Below, piece after piece: positions 1 to 12,636 of a stretch of 64,000 nt of DNA. The first letter of the stretch is position 1. Each line of letters begins with the position of its first letter. Made by a program: the position numbers and the translations under genes. Under the pieces are notes generated by a model. It was not told the DNA's origin and ran no database searches. It saw nothing but the letters and a program-made list of their open reading frames with translations. This DNA comes from Salticus scenicus (lineage: Eukaryota; Arthropoda; Arachnida; Araneae; Salticidae). Location: positions 274,289,095 through 274,353,094 of the forward strand of contig OZ005656.1 of the NCBI GenBank assembly GCA_963930645.1. The letters run 5' to 3'.

Positions 1-469
1 TGAAAATATTTCACATACCTGTATTTTAACTACGTTTCATGAACTATCTTTTCAACTGTAAAAGTTTATTTTTCGCTTTACGTGTATCCGTTTTTTCTTT
101 CTTTTTTAATCAGAAGAAATATATATTTAAAAAAAAGTAATAATTATCTTCAATCAATAGTACTTATAGAAATCTCATAGAGTACAGTACATAATTTACC
201 AAGCGCTTTGCACGTTTGTTTGCAATGGCCGCCATTGCTCTTACAAGAGTCTTACGATAGCTTTCTACTGGCCGCAAATTGAAACACGTGACAATCGCAT
301 CTGCGAGAGAAAAATGTTGTGATTGTTTGACCTGACTAGGAAAATTCGTTTTCGTCCGCGACTTTGCGGTAAAAACGCAGGTGCGAGCCGTAAGTGTTTG
401 GCTGGAATCTGGGCCCAGATCAGAGTTGCGCATGGAAAAATTATTTTGCCCCTCCTCACCCCAAGGGGG
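1..469. other. AT-rich leader with a short GC-richer patch, no gene seen
   Basis: The first 180 bases are AT-rich. Bases about 200-460 are GC-richer and include the palindrome AATGGCCGCCATT near 224. Open frames here are short on both strands and mutually overlapping, with no recognisable domain, signal peptide or splice context. Nothing was assigned. Confidence 0.5.
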
Positions 470-1390
470 ATAAGGTGGAATTTTACAAAATCCCTCTGTA
501 GTGTGTGTCTTGAGCACGCATAACCAATCTACACATAAAAAAATAGCTATCCTGAGATAATTTGGAGCACAGTTACACTTATAAGCGTGCCCCCCCCCCC
601 TGCTCTTAAACAGGAGGAGGGAGAAATTTTGTAAAATCCCTTTATAGAGCATTTAATCTTACTGAGATAATTTGAAGCAAAGCTATGCTTGGAAACTTGT
701 TTATTCCACCCTACCCCCCCAAGGGGAAAAGGGGGGGACTTTCGCATAGTTCCGTTAAAATGGGTGTTGGACACACGTAAATAAGCCACACACTAAAATT
801 TGTGACTTTAGCCCCAATAGATTTCCACAGACGAATTTAGCGCTAAAAGGGGGGGGTCGAATTTGCCCCCTCGTAACTCCCCCCAAAATTGAAAATCGGG
901 AAAAAATCAAAAATATGTGTTTTGGAAATATCTTCAAGAAGACTCTTGGCTGTTTTTTTTTTTTTTTTTTTTAATCTTTGAGCTATTACTGGTAGAATAT
1001 TACTCGAAAATTCGCAATTTCCTAAATTTGCCGCCGAAAATCGTTTTTACCCCTTCCTTCCCCTTAAAAATCCAAAAATCCAAAATCGCAAAAAATGATT
1101 TTTTTGTATTCAAGTCTAGCCTCCCTATCTGCAATTTCTTCACCGTGAACAAAATTTGGAGCCGAATTATGATTATAAAGGTGTTTTAAACCTTCTGCCA
1201 CCTGCGGGGGGGAGGGGGGCGAGAGCATTTCGCAAAATCCCGTTTTAGTGGGGGGTCAGGGACTTAAAATCAACTGTTCACCAAAAGTTGTGACTGTATC
1301 TCCCATAAAATCGCCACGGCTGTGTTGAGTCAGTGATCAGTGAATTAGTGAGTTTACTCTTTTATATATATAGATAGATAAAGGAGCCAT
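470..1390. repeat. Degenerate G/C-run repeat ending in a TCAGTGA-type tail
   Basis: Related units recur around 553, 662 and 1150: a GAGATAATTTGGAGCA-like start, a run of C or G, then AAATTTTGTAAAATCCC or a variant. The block ends near 1322-1380 with short TCAGTGA/GTGAGT repeats and TTTTATATATATAGATAGATA. A similar C-run body with a CACTCACTCACT tail is at 7.3-9.8 kb, so both may be copies of one unclassified element family. The family is not identified. Confidence 0.45.
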
Positions 1391-3226
1391 AAGTAAAGAT
1401 ATAATGTATATCTGACAAGTTCCATCACTATATTTATACATGCCGCATATTTGGCTTAACATATGTGGAACAGAAGAAGATAAAAGAAAAAGTAAACAAT
1501 AAGACAGCTAAAAAATTAGAAAAAAAAAATATATTTAAATAACAGAAGATTATATATATATATATTTATTTATTTATTTAGAGTTTATATTTGTAATTTT
1601 TCTGAAAACTATTCAAAAATTAGAATTCTGGTAAACTGTTCAATGTTAAATAATAACCAATTAAAGTAAAAATTGTCAAATGTAATCCGAAAGTAAGATC
1701 AAAATTGTATTTATATATTCCATACAAAGACTTCAAAGAACCTAGAGAAGCATGTAGAGCCGTATGTTAAGATTCCCCGAAGAAACAAAAAGCGAAACAC
1801 ATGGATTAGCACACAAAATAAAAATAATTTTGTAATTTGTAGAGTTAAGAAGTTAAAATAGGACTCATCTAAGTATCGTGTCAGAAGAAAAGAGGATAGA
1901 TGGACCACCAAAGTCCTATTTTTGATACCGGAAGATAAGAAAAAACCGAGGAAGGTATGAAATAAAAATGGGGAAGAATTGTAGAAAACACGGCAGATTG
2001 GAATCACCTAGGAGAGGCATTCCTCCTGCAGTGGATTGATAATAGCTGAAATTGATGACGATCATATTCCTTAGATTATTTCTAACAATCTGTATTTTTA
2101 GGTAGTAATTATTAGAAATAAAGCATAATTTGCATATATATTACTTTTTTTTTTTTTTTTTTTGTAAATCTTTGTTGAACTTAACGTGGAAAATCTTGTT
2201 TAAAAATTAAATTTCGGAAACATACTAATATTCTTGTGTATATTTCGAAAGTATATTTCTTTTTCAATTACCATTATAGTTCAAGTATATATATATATAT
2301 TGTATTTCTCATAGTGCAAAAATTAAATAGTACGATTTTGTAGAAAAAAAAAAAAATACTTAGGGCAATACCCACGAAAATCTTAAACTATTTTTTTAAG
2401 TTAAAAAGAATGCTTTTTTACATATTTTTAATATTTAATAATCTCAAATTTCATAATTGTTTTCTTAATAAGTATTTTCTTAATTTTTTAAACACCTTTC
2501 ATTTTTCACTTTTACATCCCATATTTAAACAATTTTTAAAGAATATTAAGAGTTAGTAGTAAGAAAAAACTTTTTAAAAAATTGATAAGTCAAACATTTT
2601 TTTTTTTTTTCTAAATCATAATTAACGTTTGAAATTCAGATCATTAAAAACCTTTACTTCTAAAAACCTCATAAAAAAGCTTTAGTTTTTATTACGTGTT
2701 ATAAAATAATTTGGCTCATCAAAACTTATTTATTGTCGACCCCCCCCCCCCCCAATACTTTACCCTTTTTAAAATTTCTTTTTATTGTAAAGGATGATTT
2801 TGTTTACACAAAAACACTATTATTTTTTCATTTATATATTTCTAGTATGTAACTATGCTCTTATGAATGGAAATTTTCTTACTTGTCAAGAAGTTTGTAT
2901 TATTTATTTTATTTTTAGTTTTTTAAGAAAACGTCTTTTTCTGAAATTTATTTTGCAGCACTTCACCTATACTAATAATGAAAAAAAGTAAATAATAAAT
3001 GTTGCAATGAATTAGAATTCTTAATTCTTAAGTGATGCACTAAATACTGTTTACAGTATGAGATAATGGGTTTATAACAAAATATGTTTTTTATTTAATA
3101 AAAAAGTCTTTAAAATATTGATTCAAATAGATGGAAATCCGTTGAAAGTATAGTAAAAGTATTAGTCTATAAAAATATCGGGTTTACAATGGATTATTAC
3201 TTTATGCTAACAAATTATTTAAAGTA
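1391..3226. other. Low-complexity intergenic DNA
   Basis: The stretch has TA and TTTA microsatellites (about 1548-1580), a poly-T near 2143-2163, a poly-C run near 2740-2753 and many A/T runs. The frames at 1711-2007 (minus) and 2794-2991 (plus) are hydrophobic translations of AT-rich DNA without domain similarity. No gene is supported. Confidence 0.5.
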
Positions 3227-3440
3227 TTATGTCGTTGCAAAAGTTCGTGCGGACGCGGATCATTTTATTGCCTCCAAAGACGAGAACTTCTATCGCCGTG
3301 GTATACATTTGTTACCCGAAAAATGGTCAAACGTTGTAGAAAGTAATGGAGAGTATTTTGATTAAAAATTGTCATTTGATTTGATGTATTTTTATGAAAT
3401 GAAGCAATAAAAAACCGCACGAATTGATGCAAAGACCTAA
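3227..3440 (+). mobile_element. mariner internal-deletion derivative (214 bp)
   Basis: Imperfect terminal inverted repeats are visible: the left end reads TTATGTCGTTGCAAAAGTTC and the complement of the right end reads TTAGGTCTTTGCATCAATTC. TA dinucleotides flank both ends (3225-3226 and 3441-3442), as expected for Tc1/mariner insertion. The left end is joined directly to the last part of a transposase frame, so most of the element has been lost. It cannot make transposase. Confidence 0.75.
3261..3365 (+). pseudogene. mariner transposase C-terminal remnant
   Basis: This frame is open for about 34 codons to a TAA at 3363. It carries the typical mariner C-terminal pattern: FYRRGIH, then LPEKW, then VESNGEYF. 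The DDD catalytic region, DNA-binding helices and start codon are absent. The remnant sits just inside the right inverted repeat, as in intact mariners. It is a non-functional relic of a different mariner from the one at 12.6 kb, because the terminal repeats differ. Confidence 0.75.
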
Positions 3441-4206
3441 TACTAAAATCAGGAAAAAATTCCTTTACAAGATTTTTGCTTATCTTTTATAAGATTTTGT
3501 TAAAGATAGGAACGATGCATTATCAGACACAATTTTCACATAAAACGTCTGATTTAAGTCATAGTACGTATTTTAAGGATTTAGTATTTTAAGTATAAAA
3601 TTTATTAATAAAAATAACAAATCAGTCAACATCTTTAATATACATGTCTATAAAGATAGACACAAAATGTTTACTAGCGACGAAAGAATTGTTTGGTTAG
3701 AATTCTAATCTCAGTTACTTGTTTCTTGCATAAATGAAGTTGTTACAATCAAATCCACTTCGCTTCAGTCTCATCCTAAACCAGACTTCGAGAATATGAC
3801 GCGGTCAATACTTAAGTGCAGCCGAGCAAGTGGATTGATCAGATTAATAGAGTAGACGCGCGTGCACGTTTACCGTTTTGCGTATGGAAGGTTTGCCTAT
3901 TAACAGTTTGCTTCAAAAATAGGTCGACGCCCTAATTTTATGTTTAATTGAAGAAAAAAATATACTGCTTTTTATGGGGAAAAAAAAAGTCTCCTGGACA
4001 ACGCCCGTATAGAGCTGTCTTGAGCGTTGCATTGACATCTGCATTGTCTGATAGAGCGAGAGGCTAATGAAGTGGGGACGTAATACGAAATTTTATTTTA
4101 TTTTATTTATTTATTTATTTATTTATTTTTTGGTACGAAATTTTATCGGAAATTTATCGGAATATTTTTGTGTGACCCTGGGAACTTTAATATTTAATAT
4201 GCTGTA

Positions 4207-5042
4207 TTTATAATAATAAAAGGAAATGTTTGTCTGTCTATATGTATGTTCTTTTATACGTTCAACCCCTATTGAACGCAGAAGTACAAAAATTAACATA
4301 CGGATGCTCAGGAGCCTTTCAGAGGGACTCATGAAAACAAAATTTAAAAATTTTAATTATTTGCGGAGTTATTAATTAAAATGTCAACCTATATTAATTT
4401 ATTATTATCCATTTAAATATTTGCTTTAAATTTAATTTTTGCCAAAAAATTTTCCGGCTCATTTTTATTCCGTTATTATTTTTACGTGATTAATAAGAAT
4501 TTATCAAAAACTAGATCTGCTTATGCACATGAAAAAATGATGTTTTTATGACTTAAAAAAAAATAATAATAATAATTAATATGCTTTTAGACTAGCAAAC
4601 CCATGCAAAATTTTCGCAGCTTTTTTCTTTTTCTTTTTTCTTTCTTTCTTTCTGTTTTTTCTTTCTTTCTTTCTTTATTTATTTACCTTTATTTATATTT
4701 TACCCTGTTTTTTCTGTTTACCTATTAATTAACCATAAATTATTTAAAATGTAAAATATATATAATAAAATGTTAGTTGTCTCATTAGAAGTAGAGCGCA
4801 TAACATATTGTAATATTATATTCGGCGTGGAAATGTTGTAATTTATGGTCGAGTGGATAAATCAAATAAAATATAGGAAATAACGTGAAAGTAAATATTA
4901 TGTATAGTACGCATAGTGTTGTTCATATGTAAATGGTATTCAAATATTTTAGTCCAAGAAATACGCTGCCATAGGCAACTGTAACCCAATTTCAATTTAT
5001 TTTCTTTTATTCCTTTTATTTATAAAGCAATATAAAAAAAGA

Positions 5043-5090
<48 letters not shown>

Positions 5091-5185
5091 ATATTACTAT
5101 TATTATTATTTTTAAAGTAAAAACGATAAAAAATGTGTGATTTTGTTTAGGAGCCAGCGAACCGGGCAAAGCCTGCTTGTTATAA
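4207..5185 (+). mobile_element. Possible non-autonomous Helitron/Helentron-like element
   Basis: The left part has AAAAGGAAATGTTTGTCTGT followed by diverged AT-rich sequence and a (TA)n tract. The right end reads AGCCAGCGAACCGGGCAA then AGCCTGCTTGTTAT, which can form a short hairpin. Similar ends occur near 50,870 (plus) and, inverted, near 6,965. Shared ends without inverted terminal repeats suggest a rolling-circle-type family. No Rep/helicase frame is present. Boundaries and class are inferred. Confidence 0.3.
5044..5090. repeat. (TA)n/(GTAT)n microsatellite
   Basis: An uninterrupted TA run is followed by GTAT repeats. Comparable TA tracts lie at about 10,397-10,455, 11,523-11,557, 23,405-23,442, 33,483-33,528 and 56,965-56,989. 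Confidence 0.9.
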
Positions 5186-6339
5186 ATAAATCATGTGCAT
5201 GTGAATAATATATGTCAATCTGATTATGATTACTGAAAATTACAGGCATTATAATGCGGTGCTAATCGCTATAAATACTAACAAATTCAAAAAATTAACT
5301 GATATAATATATAAAATACTTTATAAAAATTGTCTGTAAAACAACATTAAAATAAAGTACGCAGCTTAATCATTTAGAATAAAACTATATAACTTTATAA
5401 CACATGTCATTTAAAATAAGCTACAAAAATTGTAACATTATTCAAGAGAATACCTAATTGATATGAATATTAACAAATTCATTTTAATCATAATTAAGTT
5501 TATTTAAGTCTGCTAAATTGCCCCGTGCGCAATCTCTATTACAAAAATGAAGAGAATCATGTTTATTAATATCGAATAGCTTTTAAAAAAATATTACACA
5601 CGTATTTTATTGTTTTTTTCAGCAGACGATTATATAATCAGATATTTTAATTTTAATTTTTTAATGATTTTAGTGTGGAATAAAAAGTAATTGCTAATCA
5701 AGATAGCATGAATTTTTCAGTGAATTTAAATCATAACCCTTTTTAATTTTAGCTTATACCCACAATTATCTTCTGCGTGGGACAAGCCATGAATTTAGCA
5801 TCATTCTATAGCGTATTAAAAATTCCTGATACAATGCAAATGCTTTCGATGTAAAATCCTAGTTAACACATACGCAAAATTATTTATAAGCAAAGTACTA
5901 TAGTTAGTTTCAACTAAGTGAATTTCATAGCAACTCAAATATTTTAATGAAAATTAGAACATTGAGAAACTAATTTAATTTTTTTTAAGACAAACGCAGT
6001 ACTAAAATATATTTAACAAAAATAAGAAATCGTATAAAGAAAATAAACTTTTGATTTTGTGTTAAATATAATTTATCTTTACTATTAGTTACAATACCTC
6101 ATTTAAATCACAGACAGTAGCTAAATTTCAATTAAATTTCGATTAATTCCCGAATTTTAATTAACTGTATAATCTTAATTACACGTTTCGAAGCATAATA
6201 CTGTCTTTTCAATACAATTTCTATTGAGGAAAAGCCCGAAGTACTTGTTTAATTGCAGTGTACAATGTACGGAGTAACTTAACGAGTGAAAAGCACTTAG
6301 CATTTCAGATATATCAATTCCAAAATCTAATTTCGAACT
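5186..6339. other. AT-rich DNA, no gene seen
   Basis: This is uniformly AT-rich with no long frame, repeat unit or inverted repeat noted. Confidence 0.5.
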
Positions 6340-6480
6340 CCTTTGCAAGTATTGTGTTATACAAACCTTTCTAGTCATAATTGAATCTAGAGATCATGTT
6401 GAAATTGTAATAGATTAAACCAGTAACAGAATCAAGGAACCGCTAAATAATAATTTTACTTTCTTTGTTTAATCTTATTT
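6340..6480. repeat. Short duplicated segment, partner at 9,985-10,125
   Basis: The two segments align in the same orientation over about 140 bases. Shared blocks include TGTTATACAA/TCTTATACAA, TTGAAATTGTAA and GGAACCGCTAAATAATAA/GGAACCACTGAATAATAA. They flank the 7-9.8 kb satellite block. They may be remains of one duplication or two copies of a repeat. Confidence 0.5.
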
Positions 6481-6959
6481 ATATTTTTTATGAGTTCTGG
6501 GTAGTATATCATATAATAATTTTTGTATAAGTTTTTATAACATAATCAAAAGTGACTCAGACCATTATATTTTTTATTACAGACTGTTAACAAGGAATAA
6601 TAAATAAATAATTATGTATCAATTTAAAATGAAAATACCTTCTAATATATTTAAAAATATATGCGATTAAAATTGATAAATAAACTACTGCTGCTATTTA
6701 GGTATAAACCTATCTATATAAAAAAATATTAATATTTTTTTAATCCCCCCCCCCCCTGTTTTTTACATTCTAAAGTGCAGTGACTCCCTTTCACCTATCC
6801 CTGCCGAGTTTTATATTAAGCAAGACGTAAATAACCCTCGGCAATAGTTTCAGGGCCCCGAGCCAATTCCTTTTCCGAACTTCGACTACTTTTTCTAGTC
6901 CATTTTGACCTTATATTCCTTCGGGTGTAAGCCCCAACCCCCTTTTTTAAAAGAAATAT

Positions 6960-7000
6960 TTGTGACTAGCAGGCTACGCGCGTTTCGCTGGTCCCTCTTT
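6960..7000 (-). repeat. Helitron-like terminal hairpin, minus orientation
   Basis: On the minus strand the sequence reads GGACCAGCGAAACGCGCG then TAGCCTGCTAGTCAC. It resembles the right end of the element at 4.2-5.2 kb and the motif near 50,870. The class is inferred from the shared terminus only. Confidence 0.25.
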
Positions 7001-7314
7001 TTAAATGCATCACTATAATTTATGATTTCTCAAAAATTCATTAATTTTTATCATGTAAAAAATAAAAAAGAGAAAAAAATATAATCAGGAAAATTGTCTC
7101 ACCGGGTTCCCACTGCCTTCGGCAGAGCAAGCCATTGTGCGCTTCGCGAACGCAATTATCTTCGACACTCTTAATGAATCACTATATTATCCAAAGGGAA
7201 AAAAATATTTAAAAAATAATTCTCTCATCGGTGAGGTAATTGGTCCGTACTCTCACTGCCTGCGGCAGCGTATACCTCGTGCACGGCGTGATTGTTCCTG
7301 CGCCAACCGTTCCC

Positions 7315-7938
7315 GCCTCTCTTACTAATTCTATACTTACAGAAACATCCTCAATCAATTTATCGGGCCTTAAAATTAATAATACTAATTTTCAACGCTC
7401 TAACTATTATTTTTATTATTTTCCCCCTTCGCCCCCTCCCGTCTATCCTAATAATTTTACAAATTCGAAAATATCCGCAATCGATATTTTATAGGTAGCA
7501 AAATCCTTTATGCACCAGTTTTGAACGATCGAACTCTATTTTTTTTATTTTTTTGCCCCTCTGCCCCCCCCCTTCCAGCCCCTCCTAATAATTTTACAAA
7601 TTCGAAAATATCCGATATCGATTTGTAGGTATCGAAAACCTCTATGTACCAATTTTGAACGATCAAACTCTATTTTAATTTTTTTTTCTTTGCCCCTTCT
7701 CCTCCTTCCAACCCCTCCCAATAACTTTACACTTTCAAAAATGTCCCCATTCGACTTGCAGGCTTCTAAAACCTATCTATAACAATTTTGAACGACCTAA
7801 CTGTATTTCTATTTGTTTTTGTCCCATAGCTCCCCTTCCTTACCGTCACACCTGGGAGCTGAATTTCTAAAATCCCAGAAGTTGATTTTTAGATATTTGT
7901 ATTAGCTATATTTTAGAGCAAAAATTTCATGTATATCT

Positions 7939-7975
<37 letters not shown>

Positions 7976-8302
7976 ATATATATAGAATTATGAGAAATCA
8001 CGTTTTGCGCATGTGAAATCACGATTTCCCCCTTCCCCCTCTTAGGAACCGAATTTCTAAAATTCAAGAAATCGGTAGACATTTGTGTTAGCTGTATTTT
8101 AAAGTAAATCGATTTGTAGGTATCGAAAACCTCTATGTACCAATTCTGAATGATCTAACTCTATTTTATTTTATTTTTGCCCCTCTGCCCCCCTTCCCTT
8201 CCCGGCCCTCCTAATAACTTTACACTTTCGAAAAAATCCCCATTCGACTTGCATGCATCTAAAACCTATCTGTACCAATTTTGAACAGCCAAACTGTATT
8301 TC

Positions 8303-8335
<33 letters not shown>

Positions 8336-9660
8336 CCATAGCACCCCTTACACCCCCCTTCCCGCCCCTCCTAATAATTTTACAAAATCTAAAATATCCG
8401 AAATCGATTTGTAGGTATCGAAAACCTCTATGTACTAATTTTGAACGATGTAACTGTACTTTTATTTTTTTGCCCTTGTCCCCCCCCTTACCGCCCCTCC
8501 TAATAACTTTACACTTTCGAAAATAGCCTCATTCGACTTCCAGGTCTTTAAAACCTAACTGTACCAATTACGAACGGCCTAACTGTATTTCAATTTGTTT
8601 TTGCTCCATAGCTCCCCTTCCTTACCACCACACATGGGGGCTGAATTTCTAAAATTCCAGAAATTGGTTTTTAGATATTTGTATTAGCTATATTTTACAG
8701 CAAAAATTTCATGTGTATCTGTTTTTTGTTTGATATATATAGGATTATGTGAAATCACGTTTTGCGCATGTGGAATCTAGATTTGCCACCTTCCCCCTCT
8801 AAGGGACAGAATTCCTAAAATTCCAGAAATTGGTTTTTAGACATTTGTGTTAGCTATATTTTAAAGTAAATCGAATTTTAGGTATCTAAAATATTTACCA
8901 ATTTTGAATGATCTAACTCTATTTTATTTTATTTTTGCCCCTCCGCCACCCTTCCGTTCCCGGCCCTGCTAATAACTTTACACTTTCGAATATATCCCCA
9001 TTCGACTTGCAGGCCTCTAAAACCTATCTGTACCAATTTTGAACGGCCTAACTATATTTCTATTTTTTTTTGCCCATAGCCCCCCTTATAACCCCCTTTC
9101 CCACCCCTCCTAATAATTTTACAAATTCGAAAATATCCGCAATCGATTTGTAGGTATCGAAAACCTCTATGTACAAATTTTGGACGATCTAACTGTATTT
9201 TTATTTTTTTACCTCTGCCCTCCCCCCCTTCCCGCCCTTCCTAATAACTTTACACTTTCGAAAATAGCCTCATTCGACTTTCAGGCCTTTCAAACCTATC
9301 TGTACCAATTTCGAATGGCCTAACTGTACTTATATTTGTTTTTGCCCCATAGACCCCCCCCCCTTACCGCCCCACTTGTGGGCTGAATTTCTAAAATTTC
9401 AGAAATTGGTTTTTAGATATTTGTATTAGGTATATTTTAGAGCAATAGTTTCAGGTATATTTGTTTTTTTGTTTGAGATATATAGGATTATGCGAAATCA
9501 CGTTTTACGCATGTGAAATCATTTGACTCCTTCTCCCCCTTGGGGACCGAATTTCTAAAATTCGAGAAAAAGGTTTTTTAGACATTTGTGTTAGCTATAT
9601 TTTAAATCAAAAATTTTACGGATATCTGTTTTTTTGTTTGAGGTATGAAGGATTTTATGA
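7315..9660. repeat. C-rich satellite with higher-order repeat organisation
   Basis: The basic ~130-140-bp subunit contains CCTAATAATTTTACA, then TCGAAAATATCC, TCGATTTGTAGGTATCGAAA, a TTGAACGATCTAACT-like block, a T run and a C-rich CCCCTCTGCCCC stretch. Subunit junctions occur near 7,447, 7,585, 7,722, 8,210, 8,370, 8,500, 8,970, 9,110 and 9,240. Another subunit type, starting GGGCTGAATTTCTAAAAT, recurs near 7,850, 8,635 and 9,372. Together these give three higher-order units of about 740-785 bp. Long frames inside are C/T-rich low-complexity shadows. Related CTCACTGCCTGCGGCAG and CCCACTGCCTTCGGCAG motifs lie just upstream (7,110-7,265). Confidence 0.8.
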
Positions 9661-9830
9661 AATCACGTTTTGCCCTCTCTTCCCTCAGTGGGTGCCTACG
9701 TCAAAGATGGAACATTGTCACAAAATTTCATGCTTCTAGGTTCAGGGGTTTGGTCTGGGCGATGATGAATCACCTACTCACTCACTCACTCAGGATGAAC
9801 GATTTTATATATATATATATATATATATTG
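9640..9830 (+). repeat. Terminal segment with CACT repeats and TA tail
   Basis: After the satellite the sequence runs through GGTTTGGTCTGGGCGATGAT, CTCACTCACTCACTCAGGA and TTTTATATATATA. The arrangement recalls the end of the 470-1,390 block. It could be the 3' end of an unclassified retro- or rolling-circle element whose body is the satellite. No enzyme-coding region is seen. Confidence 0.35.
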
Positions 9831-9861
9831 CTTTTTCCTTTTACAACCCGTGCAATTTTCT

Positions 9862-9895
<34 letters not shown>

Positions 9896-9984
9896 CTGTT
9901 TTCCACATTTTGTTTTTCAAAATTGATATTCATAAAAAAACAATCAACATTTTCTTTTTTTCCAATTAAAAAATAATACTTGAA

Positions 9985-10125
9985 AATGTAGTGTCTTATA
10001 CAAGCTTTCCTAATTATAATCCAGTCTGAAAATCATTTTGAAATTGTAAGAAAATAAACTGAAGCAAAATGACGGAACCACTGAATAATAAATCGATTAA
10101 CTTTTTTTCTTTCCTTTTCTTTCTT
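9985..10125. repeat. Short duplicated segment, partner at 6,340-6,480
   Basis: This is the second copy of the diverged ~140-bp segment. It lies just right of the satellite block and is in the same orientation as its partner. Confidence 0.5.
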
Positions 10126-10395
10126 TCCTTATATATATATATATATATCTTATACAGGTCTTCGATGCTCAACCTGTTTTAAACGTTTCACATTTTTTGG
10201 CACATTCATAAGTAAAATTAATGAATATTCATAATTAACCTTAAAAGAATATTATATTTTAATTCATATGAAATGACATGTTTATACGAAATAAGATATC
10301 TGTGATTATATTTAGCTAGAAACCAATTAATTTTACACACTCAAAAATAAACATTCAGACTATTTTTTTTTCTCCCTTCAGCATTTACAGTTATT

Positions 10396-10396
<1 letters not shown>

Positions 10397-10455
<59 letters not shown>
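10397..10455. repeat. (AT)n microsatellite
   Basis: About 30 uninterrupted AT units lie in AT-rich DNA. The region from 10,130 to 11,140 otherwise shows nothing recognisable. Confidence 0.9.
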
Positions 10456-10458
<3 letters not shown>

Positions 10459-11147
10459 GTAAATGAGCATTAGCTGAAATACATTGTTTTTAGCTGTAAA
10501 ATATACATTGAATAATGTATTGAAGTATAGCCTGTAAATGCAATAATGTGTAACATTTTCTGCATTTTAATTAATGAAAATACAAATTCATATATAAATC
10601 TTATGTTCACATCGATGAATATTAATTGAAATACCATGTACTTAATTATGCATGTATGATTAGATGATTCTTTTAATAGATTTCATTTGAACTTTGACAA
10701 TAATTATGATAATAATTCATTTCCATGTATTTTATTCTGTTCTATAAACATGAATTCATTTGAGATTCCTTTTGTAAATTTGATTAATGTTTAAATCATG
10801 CATATATATATATATATATATATATTGTTCATAATTTATATCTTATGAGGGTAATTAGTATTTGTCATCTATTTTAAAAGATAGTTTTATAAAAATGTAT
10901 CTAAAATAGTGAAATACCGTTTGGCAGTTTATGATGGACACGGGATTTGAAATGGACACAGAATTTAATTTTAAAAGATTAGTAAATTATGTTTTAAAGT
11001 ATAAACGTATTATATCGAAGCAAGACTTTAAGAAATTATTAAATAATAATAAGTTCCGTACCTTAATCCCCATTAAAATGTTGTAAATAAATAAGTTTTT
11101 GTTATTATTTTAGTCTCTGATTTTTTTTTTTTTAATCTGAGTCTAGA

Positions 11148-11519
11148 GATGGAATGGAGAATGTTGAAACCACTGCTCGGCATGAAAATTGCCCCAACAC
11201 CATTTTTGTAAATTCTTATGTAGAATGACTCATGAATCCGAATAGGATGGCCATTTTGCCCTATCACCCTCCGTTTCTTAGAGACGCCTCCCTATTTTTA
11301 CCACTTTTCGGTAATTTTATGGCTGTAAATTTGATTTATAGTAAAGAAAAGAAATATTTTAACTGTTAAATATCTTTTGAGGGCCTACAGAAGCGAAAAA
11401 TTGTATAACATGAACATTTGCAGCAAGGGGAAGATTTAGGGGAGAGGGATAATTGTCACTGAAATTATAAGTTACATTTATTATAATTAATTAATTAATT
11501 ATTATTAACACTTATGATA

Positions 11520-11560
<41 letters not shown>

Positions 11561-11760
11561 AGAGTTTAAATTATTATTTTCCATTCTCCAAATCAAATTC
11601 ATGGACATAAAATTACCGAAGAGTGATAAAAATTGGGGTAGGAAGTGGCGTATCAAAAAAAACGGTGGGTGATGGAGGAAAATGGGGGTCCTATTCGGAT
11701 TTAGGAGGCCATTTTACATAAGAATCTGCAAAAATGATAACAATGCTCGAAAAAAATATT
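11148..11760. repeat. Foldback repeat with ~180-bp arms
   Basis: The left arm (about 11,150-11,345) and right arm (about 11,585-11,760) are diverged reverse complements. Shared motifs include CATAAAATTACCGAA, CCTATTCGGATT and ACATAAGAAT. The ~240-bp loop contains a (TA)n run at 11,523-11,557. The arms are too diverged for clear boundaries or a target duplication. It is probably an old non-autonomous inverted-repeat element. Confidence 0.6.
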
Positions 11761-12636
11761 TTTTCTTTTTTTAGCGTTGTGAACTCGCTCACAAAGACAA
11801 ATTTCATAAACATTAATAGACTAATATTTGTATGAATGTTCAATCAATACCATAATTTAAAATGCCAACTAATGCCAACTTTAAACAAACTACTTTACGA
11901 CATTACATTTAATTTATGAAATAGAAAACACAAAAAATATAACCTGTGTGCACAGAACCTTTGCATAAACTTTTATAATGTTACTACTTGCTTTTGAATA
12001 ATATACGTATATTGTCTTATTTTTAAAGTAATTTGAGAACAAAGCATTATAAAAACAACACCTTACATACGATGTTAATCAAGAAACATAGATTTGTTAA
12101 TCAACGCGTCAATATGTAGGGGTGAGTGGGGATGAATGGGACGCAGGATGAATAGAACAGTAGCAACATTTTTATGTTTTGCATGCACCAGAAACTTGAA
12201 AAATTTTCTTATATATGGCAGTACTGAAGTCATTTATCAAGTGTAGTTTCAGAGTTGGGCTATCTATAGAAGGGCAGAAAGCAATTAAATTGTCTTTCTC
12301 TGCTTCCAAAGTAAATTTTACTGATTCAATTAGGTCGTAGTTAAGAAATTAACTGTTTGCTTAAAGTTAAAATAATTTTTATATAATGAAAAGGCATAAA
12401 CTTTTACTGTGTTTATGATATTCAAGAAGAATATTGACAATTGTTCATTAAACACATTTCCTGTTTTACAGGATCATGTGGTGGTAGGGATGAATGGGAC
12501 AATTTGAATATGAATGGGACATTCCCCACTATGTGCTAATTTAAAGTTGTACACAAGAATTATATTAAAACAAATCGTAAATAGATTTTCAATATTTTTA
12601 TAACCTGTAGTTCAGTAGTTATAACATGGAATTATA

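Noticed and set aside
2794..2991. 65-codon hydrophobic plus frame
   Set aside because: AT-rich, no conserved motif, no splice or promoter context.
8281..8526. Phe/Pro-rich 81-codon frame
   Set aside because: It is the translation of T and C runs in the satellite; other repeat units do not keep the frame.
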